Origin: Arthrobacter cheniae
GTDB lineage: Bacteria; Actinomycetota; Actinomycetes; Actinomycetales; Micrococcaceae
Reading direction: 5' to 3'
Assembly (NCBI RefSeq): GCF_003602275.1
Contig: NZ_QZVT01000003.1
Coordinates: 372,001-436,000, forward strand
Length of the DNA: 64,000 bases
The position numbers were made by a program, and so were the translations under genes. Position 1 is the stretch's first letter. Every line of letters begins with the position of its first letter. The notes under the pieces are model-generated. The model ran no database searches. It saw only the letters and a list, made by a program, of their open reading frames with translations, and was not told where the DNA came from. Of this stretch, positions 1-10,313 are shown piece by piece.

Positions 1-654
1 CTGGAGCACGTCCGAGGGAGCGGTGCGGAAGTACAGGCCCTTGTCGTCCCACGTGGTGAACTCCGGGGAGGTGTTGGCGGGCGAGAAATGCACGACGCCG
101 GCGCCGGTGATCTGGTTGATGACGGTCTTCGAGACACCCGAGGACGCGGCACCGACGATGGCGCTGACATTCTGTGACAGCAGGTCTCCGACGGACTGGG
201 TCGCGATGTCGGTGGTCGTATCGCCGGAGTCACGGTGGGTGATCGTGATGTCCTGTCCGAGGACGCCGCCGGCCTCGTTGATTTCCTGGACAGCGAGGTT
301 GACGCCTGCGATTTCTGGCGGGCCGAGGAATGCGAGGGTGCCGGTGGTCGGCAAGATGGAGCCGATCTTGAGGGGTTCCGGGCTGGTTGTCGTGGCGGCC
401 GGGACGGCGGCAGGATCACCCTTCTCGCCCTGCTCCTCGCCGGTGCCGCCTTCGCTCTCGGGGCACGCCAGCGCCGACGTAGCAGCAGCAGCGCTGGTCT
501 CGGTGTCGGCACCGTCGCCTTCGGAACCCGTGGTTCCGCCGCCGCCGCAGCCTGAGGCAAAGAGCGCGATACCCAGGCTCAGGGCAGCGACCTTCGCCGT
601 GCGCGGGGCATTCTCCCCGATGCCGAACCGCGCGGAGTTGCGTGTTGCAATCAT
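1..654 (-). CDS. Branched-chain amino acid type ABC substrate-binding lipoprotein (5' part)
   Basis: This is a periplasmic-binding-protein-like lipoprotein of the LivK/Peripla_BP_6 family, which captures amino acids or similar solutes outside the membrane for an ABC importer. The visible 218 codons show a signal peptide ending in a lipobox (ASGC, followed by a Gly run), a Ser/Ala/Glu-rich linker of about 40 residues, and then the typical domain start KIGSILPTTGTLAFLGPP with INEAGGVLGQDI further on. The C-terminal half lies outside the window, as would any permease genes. The ATG at 654 has an AGGAG eight bases upstream; an in-frame TTG directly upstream is the alternative. The substrate cannot be told from this part. 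A GTTAC/GTAAC palindrome lies about 110 bp upstream of the start. Confidence 0.85.
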   Translation of the reverse strand, partial: MIATRNSARFGIGENAPRTAKVAALSLGIALFASGCGGGGTTGSEGDGADTETSAAAATSALACPESEGGTGEEQGEKGDPAAVPAATTTSPEPLKIGSILPTTGTLAFLGPPEIAGVNLAVQEINEAGGVLGQDITITHRDSGDTTTDIATQSVGDLLSQNVSAIVGAASSGVSKTVINQITGAGVVHFSPANTSPEFTTWDDKGLYFRTAPSDVLQ

Positions 655-763
655 CAATTAGTCTCCTCGACCGAAAGGCTCTTGCTGCCTTTGATGCGAT
701 TGCCAGGTGTTCCTGGCTTGTAGAAAAGCTAATCGAAATTTGTGTCTGAGATAAGGGAATAGG

Positions 764-779
764 GTTACATCCTTGTAAC
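764..779. promoter_or_regulatory. GTTAC-N6-GTAAC palindrome, candidate GlnR-like operator
   Basis: A perfect inverted repeat GTTAC ATCCTT GTAAC lies in the AT-rich region between the tRNA and the amino-acid-binding protein gene. It resembles one a/b half-site pair of the actinobacterial nitrogen regulator GlnR (gTnAC-N6-GnAAC). A second pair at the usual spacing is not seen. Assignment to GlnR is inference. Confidence 0.35.
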
Positions 780-881
780 GCTCATCACAGGCGGCCAAAA
801 GCACTCTTGACAGTGGATGCAGTTCGGGGCATCTTTTCGATCCGTGGATGCGGGATGCAAGCGCGCTCCTGCCGATGAGGG

Positions 882-954
882 TGCCCCAGCAGGGACTCGA
901 ACCCTGACTGAACAGATTTTAAGTCTGGTGCCTCTGCCATTGGGCTACTGGGGC
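882..954 (-). tRNA. tRNA with UAA anticodon (nominal tRNA-Leu), class I shape
   Basis: A complete 73-nt cloverleaf reads on the minus strand. The acceptor stem is GCCCCAG/CTGGGGC, the D stem GCC/GGC, the anticodon stem CCAGA/TCTGT with loop CTTAAAA (anticodon TAA, plus-strand 919-921), and the T arm CAGGG TTCGAGT CCCTG. The discriminator is A and the next bases are CCC, so CCA is not encoded. The variable region is only five nucleotides (TCAGT). Canonical bacterial tRNA-Leu is class II with a long variable arm, so charging with leucine is not certain. The first base pair of the anticodon stem (C27-T43) is mismatched. Confidence 0.85.
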
Positions 955-1064
955 CGGCCGCGGCATCAGCCTACCCCGGACAGGAAGGCGACTCGACGAC
1001 GTGAACGTGGAGGGATGCCGGAGGATCTCCCGGGAAACACGAATCCTCGAACCGGCAGACGCAG

Positions 1065-1099
1065 AACGACGGCGACCCCCGAAGGTGGCCGCCGTCGTT
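1065..1099. terminator. Hairpin downstream of ndh
   Basis: Nine-base-pair arms AACGACGGC / GCCGTCGTT enclose a partly paired GC-rich centre, 26 bp past the ndh stop. There is no T tract, so it may be a weak terminator or an mRNA 3'-end stabiliser. Confidence 0.4.
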
Positions 1100-1124
1100 C
1101 ATGCGCTCGAGTGGAACTGGTGCG

Positions 1125-2564
1125 TCAGGCGGAAGCCTTCGCCGCTGAAGCCTGTCCCGCAGGTGTCGGCGGCTGGCTCTGCAGCGCCGTGTCCTTCCTC
1201 GCCGGAGGGGTGGCCGCCTCGCGGAACTGGCGCCTCGGCTCCTGGAGATCGGAGATCGGCGCGAGGTCGCGACCGAACAGGAAGCTCATGCTCCAGTTGA
1301 TGATGACGCGCGCCTTCCGCTCGTACATGGGCATCGCGAAGCCGTGGTATCCACGATGCGCGAGCCAGGCCGGGAAGCCCTTCATGCCGAAGCCCATGAT
1401 GTTCGCGACACCCTTGAACTGGCCGAAGCCGGCGACGGCGCCCAGGTTGGTATGGCGGTATTCCTTGACCTCACCGATGCCGTGGTTGGAGGCGAGGATA
1501 TTGGCTGCGAGCAGCTTCGCCTGGCGCACGGCGTGCTGGGCGTTGGGCACGCAGAAGCCGCCCACTCCCCCACCGGTCAGGTCGGGAACTGCAGCCACGT
1601 CACCAGCGGTCCAGGCATGGTCGATGGGTCCGTCATCGCCCGTGATGCGCAGTTCGGACGAGGCGCGGACGCGGCCGCGCTCATCGACCGGGAAATCCGT
1701 GGAACGGACCACGGGGTTGGCCTGGACGCCGGCGGTCCAGATGAGGGTGTCAGTGGTGAACTCGTCGGCCGGCGTCTTGTCCGGCATGTTGATGAGCTTG
1801 AGCGTGCCGTCGACGGCGCTGGCCAGCGAGGTGTTGAGCAGGACCTCGATCTGGCGTGACCGGAGGTGTCCGACGACCCACTCGGCCTGCTTGGCCGTGA
1901 CCTCCGGCATGATGCGTCCCATGGCCTCGACGAGGACGAAGCGCAGGTCGGAGCGGCTGAGACGGCCGTTCGCCTTGACGGCTTCGCGGGCAGCGTCCTC
2001 CATCTCGGTGATGGTCTCGATACCTGCGAAACCGCCGCCGACGACGACGAAGGTCAGGGCGCGCTCGCGCTCGGGACCCTCGGGCATGACGGACGCGGTC
2101 TCGATGCGCTCGAACATCCGGTTGCGTAGCGCCACCGCTTCCTCGATGGTCTTCAGCCCGATGCCCTGGTCCTTGAGACCCTCGATCGGGAACGTGCGCG
2201 TGATGGATCCTGCTGCGACGACGACATCGGTGTACGCGAGCTCGAAGGGCTCACCCTCGCCTGTCGGAGCGATGGTTGCGGTGCGGCCGGCGTGGTCGAT
2301 CGACGTGACCTTGCCCGAAATCAGCTCGGTCTTCCGCAGGTGCTTGCGGTGGGACACGATCGCGTGGCGCGCCTCGATGCTTCCGGCGGCGACCTCGGGG
2401 AGGAAGGGCTGGTACGTCATGTAGGGCAGGGGATCGACCAGGGTGACGATGCCACCGTGGTCCTTGATCTGCTTCTGAAGCCTGTGCGCGACGTAGAGGC
2501 CGACGTAACCGCCGCCGACGACGAGGACGCGCGGGCGGTCGGAGAAATGTGGATTCGATGCCAT
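1125..2564 (-). CDS. ndh: Type II NADH dehydrogenase (NDH-2)
   Basis: This membrane-associated flavoprotein transfers electrons from NADH to menaquinone without pumping protons. The 479 residues fit the family. A first dinucleotide-binding motif (VVGGGYVGLYVA) for FAD is at residues 15-26, and a second (VVVGGGFAGIET) for NADH is near residue 175. The FAD-contacting TAGDVAAVPD motif lies in the C-terminal half, followed by the C-terminal membrane-contact region. The start ATG at 2564 is 35 bp from the divergent end of the subtilase region and gives the family's usual short N-terminus. It stands alone, between the tRNA and the subtilase gene, and is not part of a respiratory operon here. Confidence 0.93.
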   Translation of the reverse strand: MASNPHFSDRPRVLVVGGGYVGLYVAHRLQKQIKDHGGIVTLVDPLPYMTYQPFLPEVAAGSIEARHAIVSHRKHLRKTELISGKVTSIDHAGRTATIAPTGEGEPFELAYTDVVVAAGSITRTFPIEGLKDQGIGLKTIEEAVALRNRMFERIETASVMPEGPERERALTFVVVGGGFAGIETITEMEDAAREAVKANGRLSRSDLRFVLVEAMGRIMPEVTAKQAEWVVGHLRSRQIEVLLNTSLASAVDGTLKLINMPDKTPADEFTTDTLIWTAGVQANPVVRSTDFPVDERGRVRASSELRITGDDGPIDHAWTAGDVAAVPDLTGGGVGGFCVPNAQHAVRQAKLLAANILASNHGIGEVKEYRHTNLGAVAGFGQFKGVANIMGFGMKGFPAWLAHRGYHGFAMPMYERKARVIINWSMSFLFGRDLAPISDLQEPRRQFREAATPPARKDTALQSQPPTPAGQASAAKASA

Positions 2565-2598
2565 TCCTCGATGTTACCGGAGTTTGTGAAAATCTTCA

Positions 2599-4077
2599 CT
2601 AACTCGGGGGCGCTCCGGGAACACCTCGTGACGCCTGCTCGCCCGCCGCGTCCGGAACGCGTTCGATGGTGCCGGTATCGTCCTCCGGAACCACTGCCGG
2701 ACGTCCCCGGACCCGCGCAACGTGCAGGGCTCCACCTGCGATGACGGCGAGCATCAGGCCGCCGAATCCGAGCACCACCAGAGCCGGGACGTCATGCACC
2801 GACCGGAGCGGATCCTCGGCCTCGGGTGCCGGCGGCGGAGGAAGGACCTCCACCGGTACCTCGCTCGGAGGGGCGGGCTGCGGCGCCGGGACCTGCCCGC
2901 CACGCCGGTAGACCTGGATCCACTCCTCCATGCTGCCGAGGCGGTTCTCCTGCGGCACCGTGATGTCCTTACCGACGGCGGCAGCCACGTCCAGGACGCC
3001 GAAGCCGTACAGGGTGTCGAATCCCGGCTCGCCGGCGTCCTTCGCCGTGTCGACGATGCGGTTGACGACCTCCGCCGCCGACAGGTCCGGATACCGGGAC
3101 CTGATGAGGGCGGCGACGCCGGACACGAGGGGAGCAGCGCCCGAGGTCCCGGACCAGTCGGCGTAGAAGCCGCCGGGAAGTCCTCCGACGAGGTTCTCCG
3201 ACGGCGCGGCGACAGCGATGCTGATGCCCTCGGAGGACGCTTCGGTACTCGCGCGGCCCGCCCTGTCGAGTCCGGCGACGGCGAGGACGCCGGGAATGGT
3301 GGCGGGCGCTCCGACCTGCGTCAGGCCACCGGCACGGTTGCCCGCGGCGGCGATGATGACGACGTCGTTCTGCTCGGCATACAGGAAGGCCTCGTCCCAG
3401 CTCTCGGGCCATGCGGTGCTGGTGCTGCCGAGCGACATGTTGATGACGTCGGCTCCGTTGTCCACGGCCCAGCGGACGGCGTTCGGCACCTGCTGATCGA
3501 CCGGGATACCGGCGGGATTCGGGCCACTGCTCTGTCCCTCGATCCATACGGAGACCGCGAGGAGATCGGCCTTCGGCGCCACGCCGACGATCCCGTCCGG
3601 ACCGTCGCCGTACTGGCTGAACGGTTCCGGCTTCGGCGTCGGCTTTGCCGGCGGCGTCGCCTTGCCGGTGCCGGCACGGCTGGGTTCGGACGTGGATCCG
3701 GGGCCGGCTCCGGGGGCCTCGGGCTCGTCGCTGTGCCCTCGCCCGGCGAGCAGGGTGCTGACCAGGGTCCCGTGGCCCGGCACCTCGCCGATACCACGCT
3801 GCCCGTCGGGATCGCCCGCGCCCGAGGCATCGGTGCCCCCGACGACGGCGCCCGCGAGGTCGGGATGCGTGCCGTCGACCCCACTGTCGATCACGGCCAC
3901 GGTGACGCCCTCGCCCTGCGTGCTCTTCCATGCTTCGGCAATGCCGTAATCCTCGAGCCAGTACTCCTTGGCCCGCATGTCGTCGGCGGAGGCCGGAACT
4001 GCGCCAGGAAACAGCACGGCCGGGACCACGACGCCGGCCGCTGCCGCCCGGATGGCCAGCCGCGTTCGGGTGCGCAT
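2599..4077 (-). CDS. Mycosin-like S8 subtilisin-family serine protease, membrane-anchored
   Basis: This is a secreted subtilase of 492 residues. A signal peptide (residues 1-31, ending ASA) precedes a catalytic domain with the complete triad: Asp64 in VIDSGVDGTHPDL, His102 in GHGT, and the serine in SGTSGAAPLVSG near residue 315. A Pro/Gly-rich insertion at residues 115-155 splits the domain. A Pro-rich stretch and one transmembrane helix (near residues 430-455) with a basic cytoplasmic tail end the protein, so the protease faces outward. This layout resembles mycosins of type VII secretion systems, but no other type VII gene is nearby. The stop is 5 bp upstream of nothing coding on this strand; the gene follows the exopolyphosphatase gene by 4 bp, so the two are probably co-transcribed. 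Confidence 0.85.
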   Translation of the reverse strand: MRTRTRLAIRAAAAGVVVPAVLFPGAVPASADDMRAKEYWLEDYGIAEAWKSTQGEGVTVAVIDSGVDGTHPDLAGAVVGGTDASGAGDPDGQRGIGEVPGHGTLVSTLLAGRGHSDEPEAPGAGPGSTSEPSRAGTGKATPPAKPTPKPEPFSQYGDGPDGIVGVAPKADLLAVSVWIEGQSSGPNPAGIPVDQQVPNAVRWAVDNGADVINMSLGSTSTAWPESWDEAFLYAEQNDVVIIAAAGNRAGGLTQVGAPATIPGVLAVAGLDRAGRASTEASSEGISIAVAAPSENLVGGLPGGFYADWSGTSGAAPLVSGVAALIRSRYPDLSAAEVVNRIVDTAKDAGEPGFDTLYGFGVLDVAAAVGKDITVPQENRLGSMEEWIQVYRRGGQVPAPQPAPPSEVPVEVLPPPPAPEAEDPLRSVHDVPALVVLGFGGLMLAVIAGGALHVARVRGRPAVVPEDDTGTIERVPDAAGEQASRGVPGAPPS

Positions 4078-4081
4078 CAGC

Positions 4082-5026
4082 TCACCCGTCCCGCTCCGCG
4101 AGGCTCAGCGCTATGCCGTCGAGGATGTCGTGCTCGCTCGCGATGGCGGTGGCGACGCGTCCGGAGGTCACGGCGGTGACGCGCTCGACGATGGACATCC
4201 AGATCAGGGCGCCCGCACCGATCACATCGACGCGTCCGGGGTGCATGTAGGGCAGCGCCGCCCGCGCGTCGCGTGACAGGTGCAGGAGGTCCGACGCCGC
4301 TGCGGAGATGGCGTCGGTGGTCAGCTCGGCCCCGTGGATCCTGTCGGGGTCGTAGCCGGGCAGGTGGAGGGCGTGCGCCGTCACGGTCGTCACACTTCCC
4401 GCGACACCGACAATCTTCGTGATCCGCTCCAGTGGGACCTCGGCTGCGGCCTCGTCCATGAGCCGCCCCACCTCGGCGGTCATGGCCTCGATCTGCGCCG
4501 GGCTCGGCGGGTCGTCCTGAAGGAACCGCTCCGTGTAGCGGACGCAGCCCATGTCGGTGCTCCGGGCGGCGATCAGGCCCTCGGTGGTGCCCGCCACGAA
4601 CTCCGTGCTGCCACCACCGAGGTCGATCACCAGGACGGTCTCGTCATCGGCCGTTGCGAGGACGCTGACCGCTCCATCGAAGGAGAGACGCGCCTCCTCG
4701 TCACCGGAGACCACCTCGGGCTCGACTCCAAGGCGCGCCCGGATACCGTCGACGAAGACCTTGCGGTTCTCGGCGTCGCGCGATGCCGACGTTGCTACGA
4801 AACGGACGGGCGGGGCACCGTGCTGCTCGATGAGCGCTGCGTATTCCTCCGCTGCCGCGAAGGTACGTCCGAGTGCCGCCTCCGACAGGCGCCCGGTCGC
4901 GTCGACGCCTTCGCCGAGGCGCACCACGCGCATGAGTCGCACGACGTCGGTGAGGACACCGTCCTCGATGTCCGCGATCAGGAGGCGGATGGAATTGGTG
5001 CCGCAGTCGATGGCAGCTGTGCGCAT
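4082..5026 (-). CDS. Ppx/GppA family exopolyphosphatase
   Basis: This enzyme releases phosphate from the ends of polyphosphate or hydrolyses pppGpp. It is a 314-residue, short actinobacterial Ppx/GppA protein lacking the C-terminal HD domain. It shows the ASKHA phosphate-1 motif at the N-terminus (IDCGTNSIRLLIAD) and the phosphate-2 motif (VIDLGGGSTEF) near residue 138. Its ATG overlaps the last base of the DUF501 stop, indicating translational coupling. The order enolase - FtsB - DUF501 - Ppx is common in actinobacteria. Which substrate is preferred cannot be read from the sequence. Confidence 0.88.
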   Translation of the reverse strand: MRTAAIDCGTNSIRLLIADIEDGVLTDVVRLMRVVRLGEGVDATGRLSEAALGRTFAAAEEYAALIEQHGAPPVRFVATSASRDAENRKVFVDGIRARLGVEPEVVSGDEEARLSFDGAVSVLATADDETVLVIDLGGGSTEFVAGTTEGLIAARSTDMGCVRYTERFLQDDPPSPAQIEAMTAEVGRLMDEAAAEVPLERITKIVGVAGSVTTVTAHALHLPGYDPDRIHGAELTTDAISAAASDLLHLSRDARAALPYMHPGRVDVIGAGALIWMSIVERVTAVTSGRVATAIASEHDILDGIALSLAERDG

Positions 5027-5787
5027 CAGATCTCCTCGCTTGGTGCGGTGTGAAGGGGTTTCGGAGGGTTCGCAGGCCCGGCATCGGCTGCCGGATCACC
5101 CGCTGCTGCGCCGCGCCTCCTGGCTTCGCGCTTCGCCGCGAGGTCTTCGGAGCTCAGGCCCTGGGTCAGGGTATGCCTGCTGAGGTCGGCATCGGGTGCC
5201 TGGCCCGTGGTGTCCCAGGCGCCGTCGCAATAGCAGCGCTCGAGCGTCCACCACGGCGCTATCCGATCGATTGCCTCGTCGCCCAGCGGGTTGACGCCCG
5301 GTCCGGCTGCCAGGGCATGTCCCACCAGCACGTGGAGGCACTTGACCCGCGTCGGCATGCCGCCGGCGGAGACACCGTCGATTTCCGGAACGTGTCCCGT
5401 CCCTGCCCGTTCTCCGACGGCGTCCCGAGCGGCGAGGTACGCCTCGTGGGCGGCACGGTACGCGGCGGAGAGGTCGGCGTCGGAGGTGAGGCGGTCGCTC
5501 ATTTCGGTCATGACGCCGTCGGCTTCGAGGCGGGACACCGCGGACGTGATGACCGGGTGGCTGAGGTAATACGTGGTCGGGAAGGGAATGCCGTTCGACA
5601 GTCGGGGGGCCGTCGTGGCGACCAGCGGATTTCCGCACACGCATCGCGCGCCGATCTCGACGACGTCGCGGACAGGACGTCCGAGCTGTCTGCTGAGGAC
5701 GTCGAGGTCATGTTCGCTCGGGATCCTGGAAACCTGGGCCTGGCGAAGCCGCCTGCCCCCTTCATCCTGCTGGTCCTGCTCGGTCAC
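5026..5787 (-). CDS. DUF501 domain protein
   Basis: This 253-residue protein belongs to the DUF501 family of unknown function, recognised by the cysteine pair in GARCVCGNPLV, the stretch PFPTTYYLSHP, and its place between ftsB and ppx. The segment VKCLHVLVGHALAAGPGVNP and a WWTLERCYCDG motif carry further conserved His and Cys residues. A variable, Ala/Pro-rich C-terminal tail of about 50 residues follows the domain. The one-base overlap with the downstream phosphatase suggests an operon. No enzymatic role can be claimed. Confidence 0.85.
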   Translation of the reverse strand: MTEQDQQDEGGRRLRQAQVSRIPSEHDLDVLSRQLGRPVRDVVEIGARCVCGNPLVATTAPRLSNGIPFPTTYYLSHPVITSAVSRLEADGVMTEMSDRLTSDADLSAAYRAAHEAYLAARDAVGERAGTGHVPEIDGVSAGGMPTRVKCLHVLVGHALAAGPGVNPLGDEAIDRIAPWWTLERCYCDGAWDTTGQAPDADLSRHTLTQGLSSEDLAAKREARRRGAAAGDPAADAGPANPPKPLHTAPSEEI

Positions 5788-5872
5788 ACTGTTCCTTCCT
5801 GGGATGCCCTGGGAGGGCGTCCGTTTCTCGACAGGCCGTCAGCTCGCTCCGGGAGGGACAGCCGCCTGACGC

Positions 5873-6739
5873 TCAGTCCGTCGCTGCGCGCGCCACCGAG
5901 CTCCACAGGGAGTCCACCCACGGCAAGTCCGCCGGCTCGGCTGCCGATCCCTCGCCGGTGCTCTCCTCGATGCCTGCTCCGCCCTTTACGAGGTAGCGGG
6001 TCTCGCCCGGCATCACCAGGAAGATCCGCTCGCGCGCCTGCTGCTTGACGAACGCGGGGTCATCCCACCGTGCGAGCTCGGACTGGTTGTCCGCCTGCTC
6101 CTGCTGCTGCCGAGCGATATCAGCGCGCAGGGCGTCCAACTCGGACTGCTGTTGCACATAGCGGCTCACAGACGGCGCCAGGAGCACGATCACGGCGATG
6201 AGGACGACGGCGAGGGCGAGCAGGCGTCCGGAGAAGGATTTCGCTGGGATGGGCGTCGCTTCCTCGGCAGGCTGGATCGGTGACTCGGCTCGCCGTGACC
6301 CGAGCCGCCCGCGGCGAATGCTGCCGGCCAGCTGCGACCTCTCGGCCGCCCGTATCTCCGACGCCGAACCCGACGTGGCAGCGGCCCTGGGAGCGCCGGC
6401 GCCGGCCCGCGCCGATGCCGGTGCTCCCGCTGCTCCGGCCTGGCGCGGCCTGGAGGGAGTGCTCCTTCCGGCGTCACGGGGATCCTTCGTCGCAGAGGGA
6501 CCTGCGGCGCGGGGCGTCGCCGGCTTGCGCGCGGTGGATCCGGGGTCGCGCGGCTGGACAGATCGGGAGCCCTGCCCGCGGGCACCTGCCCGTGATGCTG
6601 CTCCGGCATGGGCCGTGGTTCCCGCTCCGAGGGAACCACGGCCAGGGTTCTGGCCCTTGGCCGTCCCCGCGTCCGACCGTTCCTCCGCCGCCGGCGTCGG
6701 ACGGCCGGCTCGCGGCACGTTGGGGCGGCGGGCAGTCAT
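5873..6739 (-). CDS. FtsB/DivIC-type septum formation initiator
   Basis: This is a bitopic division protein that, in the family, bridges FtsL and FtsQ at the septum. The 288 residues comprise a long, low-complexity cytoplasmic region rich in Arg, Ala, Pro and Gly (residues 1-160), a single membrane helix (LLALAVVLIAVIVLLAP), a short coiled coil (YVQQQSELDALRADIARQQ), and the conserved extracellular WDDPAFVKQQARERIFLVMP ending in the GETRYLV segment. The long disordered head is typical of actinobacterial homologues but is longer than in Firmicutes. It lies between eno and the DUF501 gene, as in many actinobacteria. Confidence 0.88.
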   Translation of the reverse strand: MTARRPNVPRAGRPTPAAEERSDAGTAKGQNPGRGSLGAGTTAHAGAASRAGARGQGSRSVQPRDPGSTARKPATPRAAGPSATKDPRDAGRSTPSRPRQAGAAGAPASARAGAGAPRAAATSGSASEIRAAERSQLAGSIRRGRLGSRRAESPIQPAEEATPIPAKSFSGRLLALAVVLIAVIVLLAPSVSRYVQQQSELDALRADIARQQQEQADNQSELARWDDPAFVKQQARERIFLVMPGETRYLVKGGAGIEESTGEGSAAEPADLPWVDSLWSSVARAATD

Positions 6740-6775
6740 GAAGCTCCTCGTTCATTCTTTCGCGTAGATTCGCGT

Positions 6776-6795
6776 CGGACTTCTTGCGAAGTCCG
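6776..6795. terminator. Hairpin between eno and ftsB
   Basis: The perfect 8-bp stem CGGACTTC / GAAGTCCG with loop TTGC lies 42 bp past the enolase stop. It lacks a clear T run, so read-through into ftsB is likely partial. Confidence 0.45.
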
Positions 6796-6836
6796 TACAA
6801 CGAGGGTAACTGCCCTCCTGATCAACTGCGGATCAA

Positions 6837-9111
<2,275 letters not shown>

Positions 9112-9131
9112 TGCGCACCTCCGTGCATCCG

Positions 9132-10289
9132 CTACTCGGACGCCTGGCGCACGGCCCTGTCGAAACTCGACGTGATGTGCTCGGCGAGCGCCTCGCGATC
9201 CTCGAGCGGCAGGAAAGCGGCGTCGACGGCGTTGAGCGTGAGTTCCAGGACGTCCCCGAGGTCGTAGCCGAAGGTGTCCACGAGCAGCTCGAACTCACCG
9301 GTCAGCGTCACGCCGCTCATCAGCCGGTTGTCGGTGTTCACGGTGACCTTGAAGCCCAGCTGGTACAGCAGGTCGAAGGGGTGCGCGTCGATGGTGGTAC
9401 CGAAAGCCTCGATGGCCCCGGTCTGCAGGTTCGACGACGGGCACAGCTCGAGCGGTATCCCGCGGTCGCGGACCCACGAGGCGATGCGCCCGAGGTTCGC
9501 GATGCCGACCTCCTCGCCGTCCGCCGCCTCCTCGTCCTCGGACTCCTCGATCTCGATGTCCTCGGCGATGCGGACACCGTGACCGAGGCGCAGGGCACGG
9601 CCCGCGACGAGCGCATCCTGGATGCTGTCGAGGCCCGCCGCCTCTCCCGCGTGGATGGTCACGGGGAACTGCTCGGAGGCGAGGTAGGTGAAGGCGTCGG
9701 CGAAGCGCGAGGGCAGGAAGCCGTTCTCGGCGCCGGCGATGTCGAAGCCGACCGCACCCGTGTCGCGGTGGCGGACGGCGAGTTCCGCGATCTCCTGGCC
9801 GCGGTCGGCGTGGCGCATCGCGGTGATCAGTTGCCCCACCTGGATGACGCGGCCGGCGGCTATCGCCGCAGCGGCTCCTGCCTCGAGCCCCTCCTGCACA
9901 GCCTCCACGGCCTCGTCCAGGGTCAGGCCCTTCTGGGTGTGCTGCTCCGGAGCCCAGCGGACCTCCCCGTACACGACGCCGTCGAGCGCGAGGTCCTCGA
10001 CGAACTCGCGGGCGACACGGATCAGTCCGTCGCGCGTCTGCATGACGGCGATCGTGTGGTCGAAGGTCTCGAGGTACCGCACGAGCGATCCCGAGTCCGC
10101 CGATTCGCGGAACCAGGCCCCCAGGGACTCAGCGTCCGACGCGGGCAGTTCGTGGCCGATCTCCGCGGCGAGCTCGAGGATCGTGGCCGGCCGCAGCCCG
10201 CCGTCGAGATGGTCGTGCAGGGAGATCTTCGGAAGGGTCTGGATGTCGATGGCAGCGTCGGAGACGGCGTCGTTCTGGGTCTGGGTCAC
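9132..10289 (-). CDS. add: Adenosine deaminase
   Basis: This enzyme deaminates adenosine or deoxyadenosine to inosine in purine salvage. The 385 residues hold the zinc-binding N-terminal SLHDHLDGG, the HAGE motif with catalytic Glu (TIHAGEAAGLDSI), the conserved ELCPSSN and the VTVNTDNRLMSG segment with metal-binding Asp. An acidic insertion (EESEDEEAADGEE) sits in the middle. The start is GTG at 10289. It is the last nucleoside-catabolic gene of the 9.1-18.6 kb cluster; 24 bp separate it from the dedA gene. Confidence 0.93.
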   Translation of the reverse strand: MTQTQNDAVSDAAIDIQTLPKISLHDHLDGGLRPATILELAAEIGHELPASDAESLGAWFRESADSGSLVRYLETFDHTIAVMQTRDGLIRVAREFVEDLALDGVVYGEVRWAPEQHTQKGLTLDEAVEAVQEGLEAGAAAAIAAGRVIQVGQLITAMRHADRGQEIAELAVRHRDTGAVGFDIAGAENGFLPSRFADAFTYLASEQFPVTIHAGEAAGLDSIQDALVAGRALRLGHGVRIAEDIEIEESEDEEAADGEEVGIANLGRIASWVRDRGIPLELCPSSNLQTGAIEAFGTTIDAHPFDLLYQLGFKVTVNTDNRLMSGVTLTGEFELLVDTFGYDLGDVLELTLNAVDAAFLPLEDREALAEHITSSFDRAVRQASE

Positions 10290-10313
10290 GCCTTCCAGCC
10301 TACGCGATGCGCC

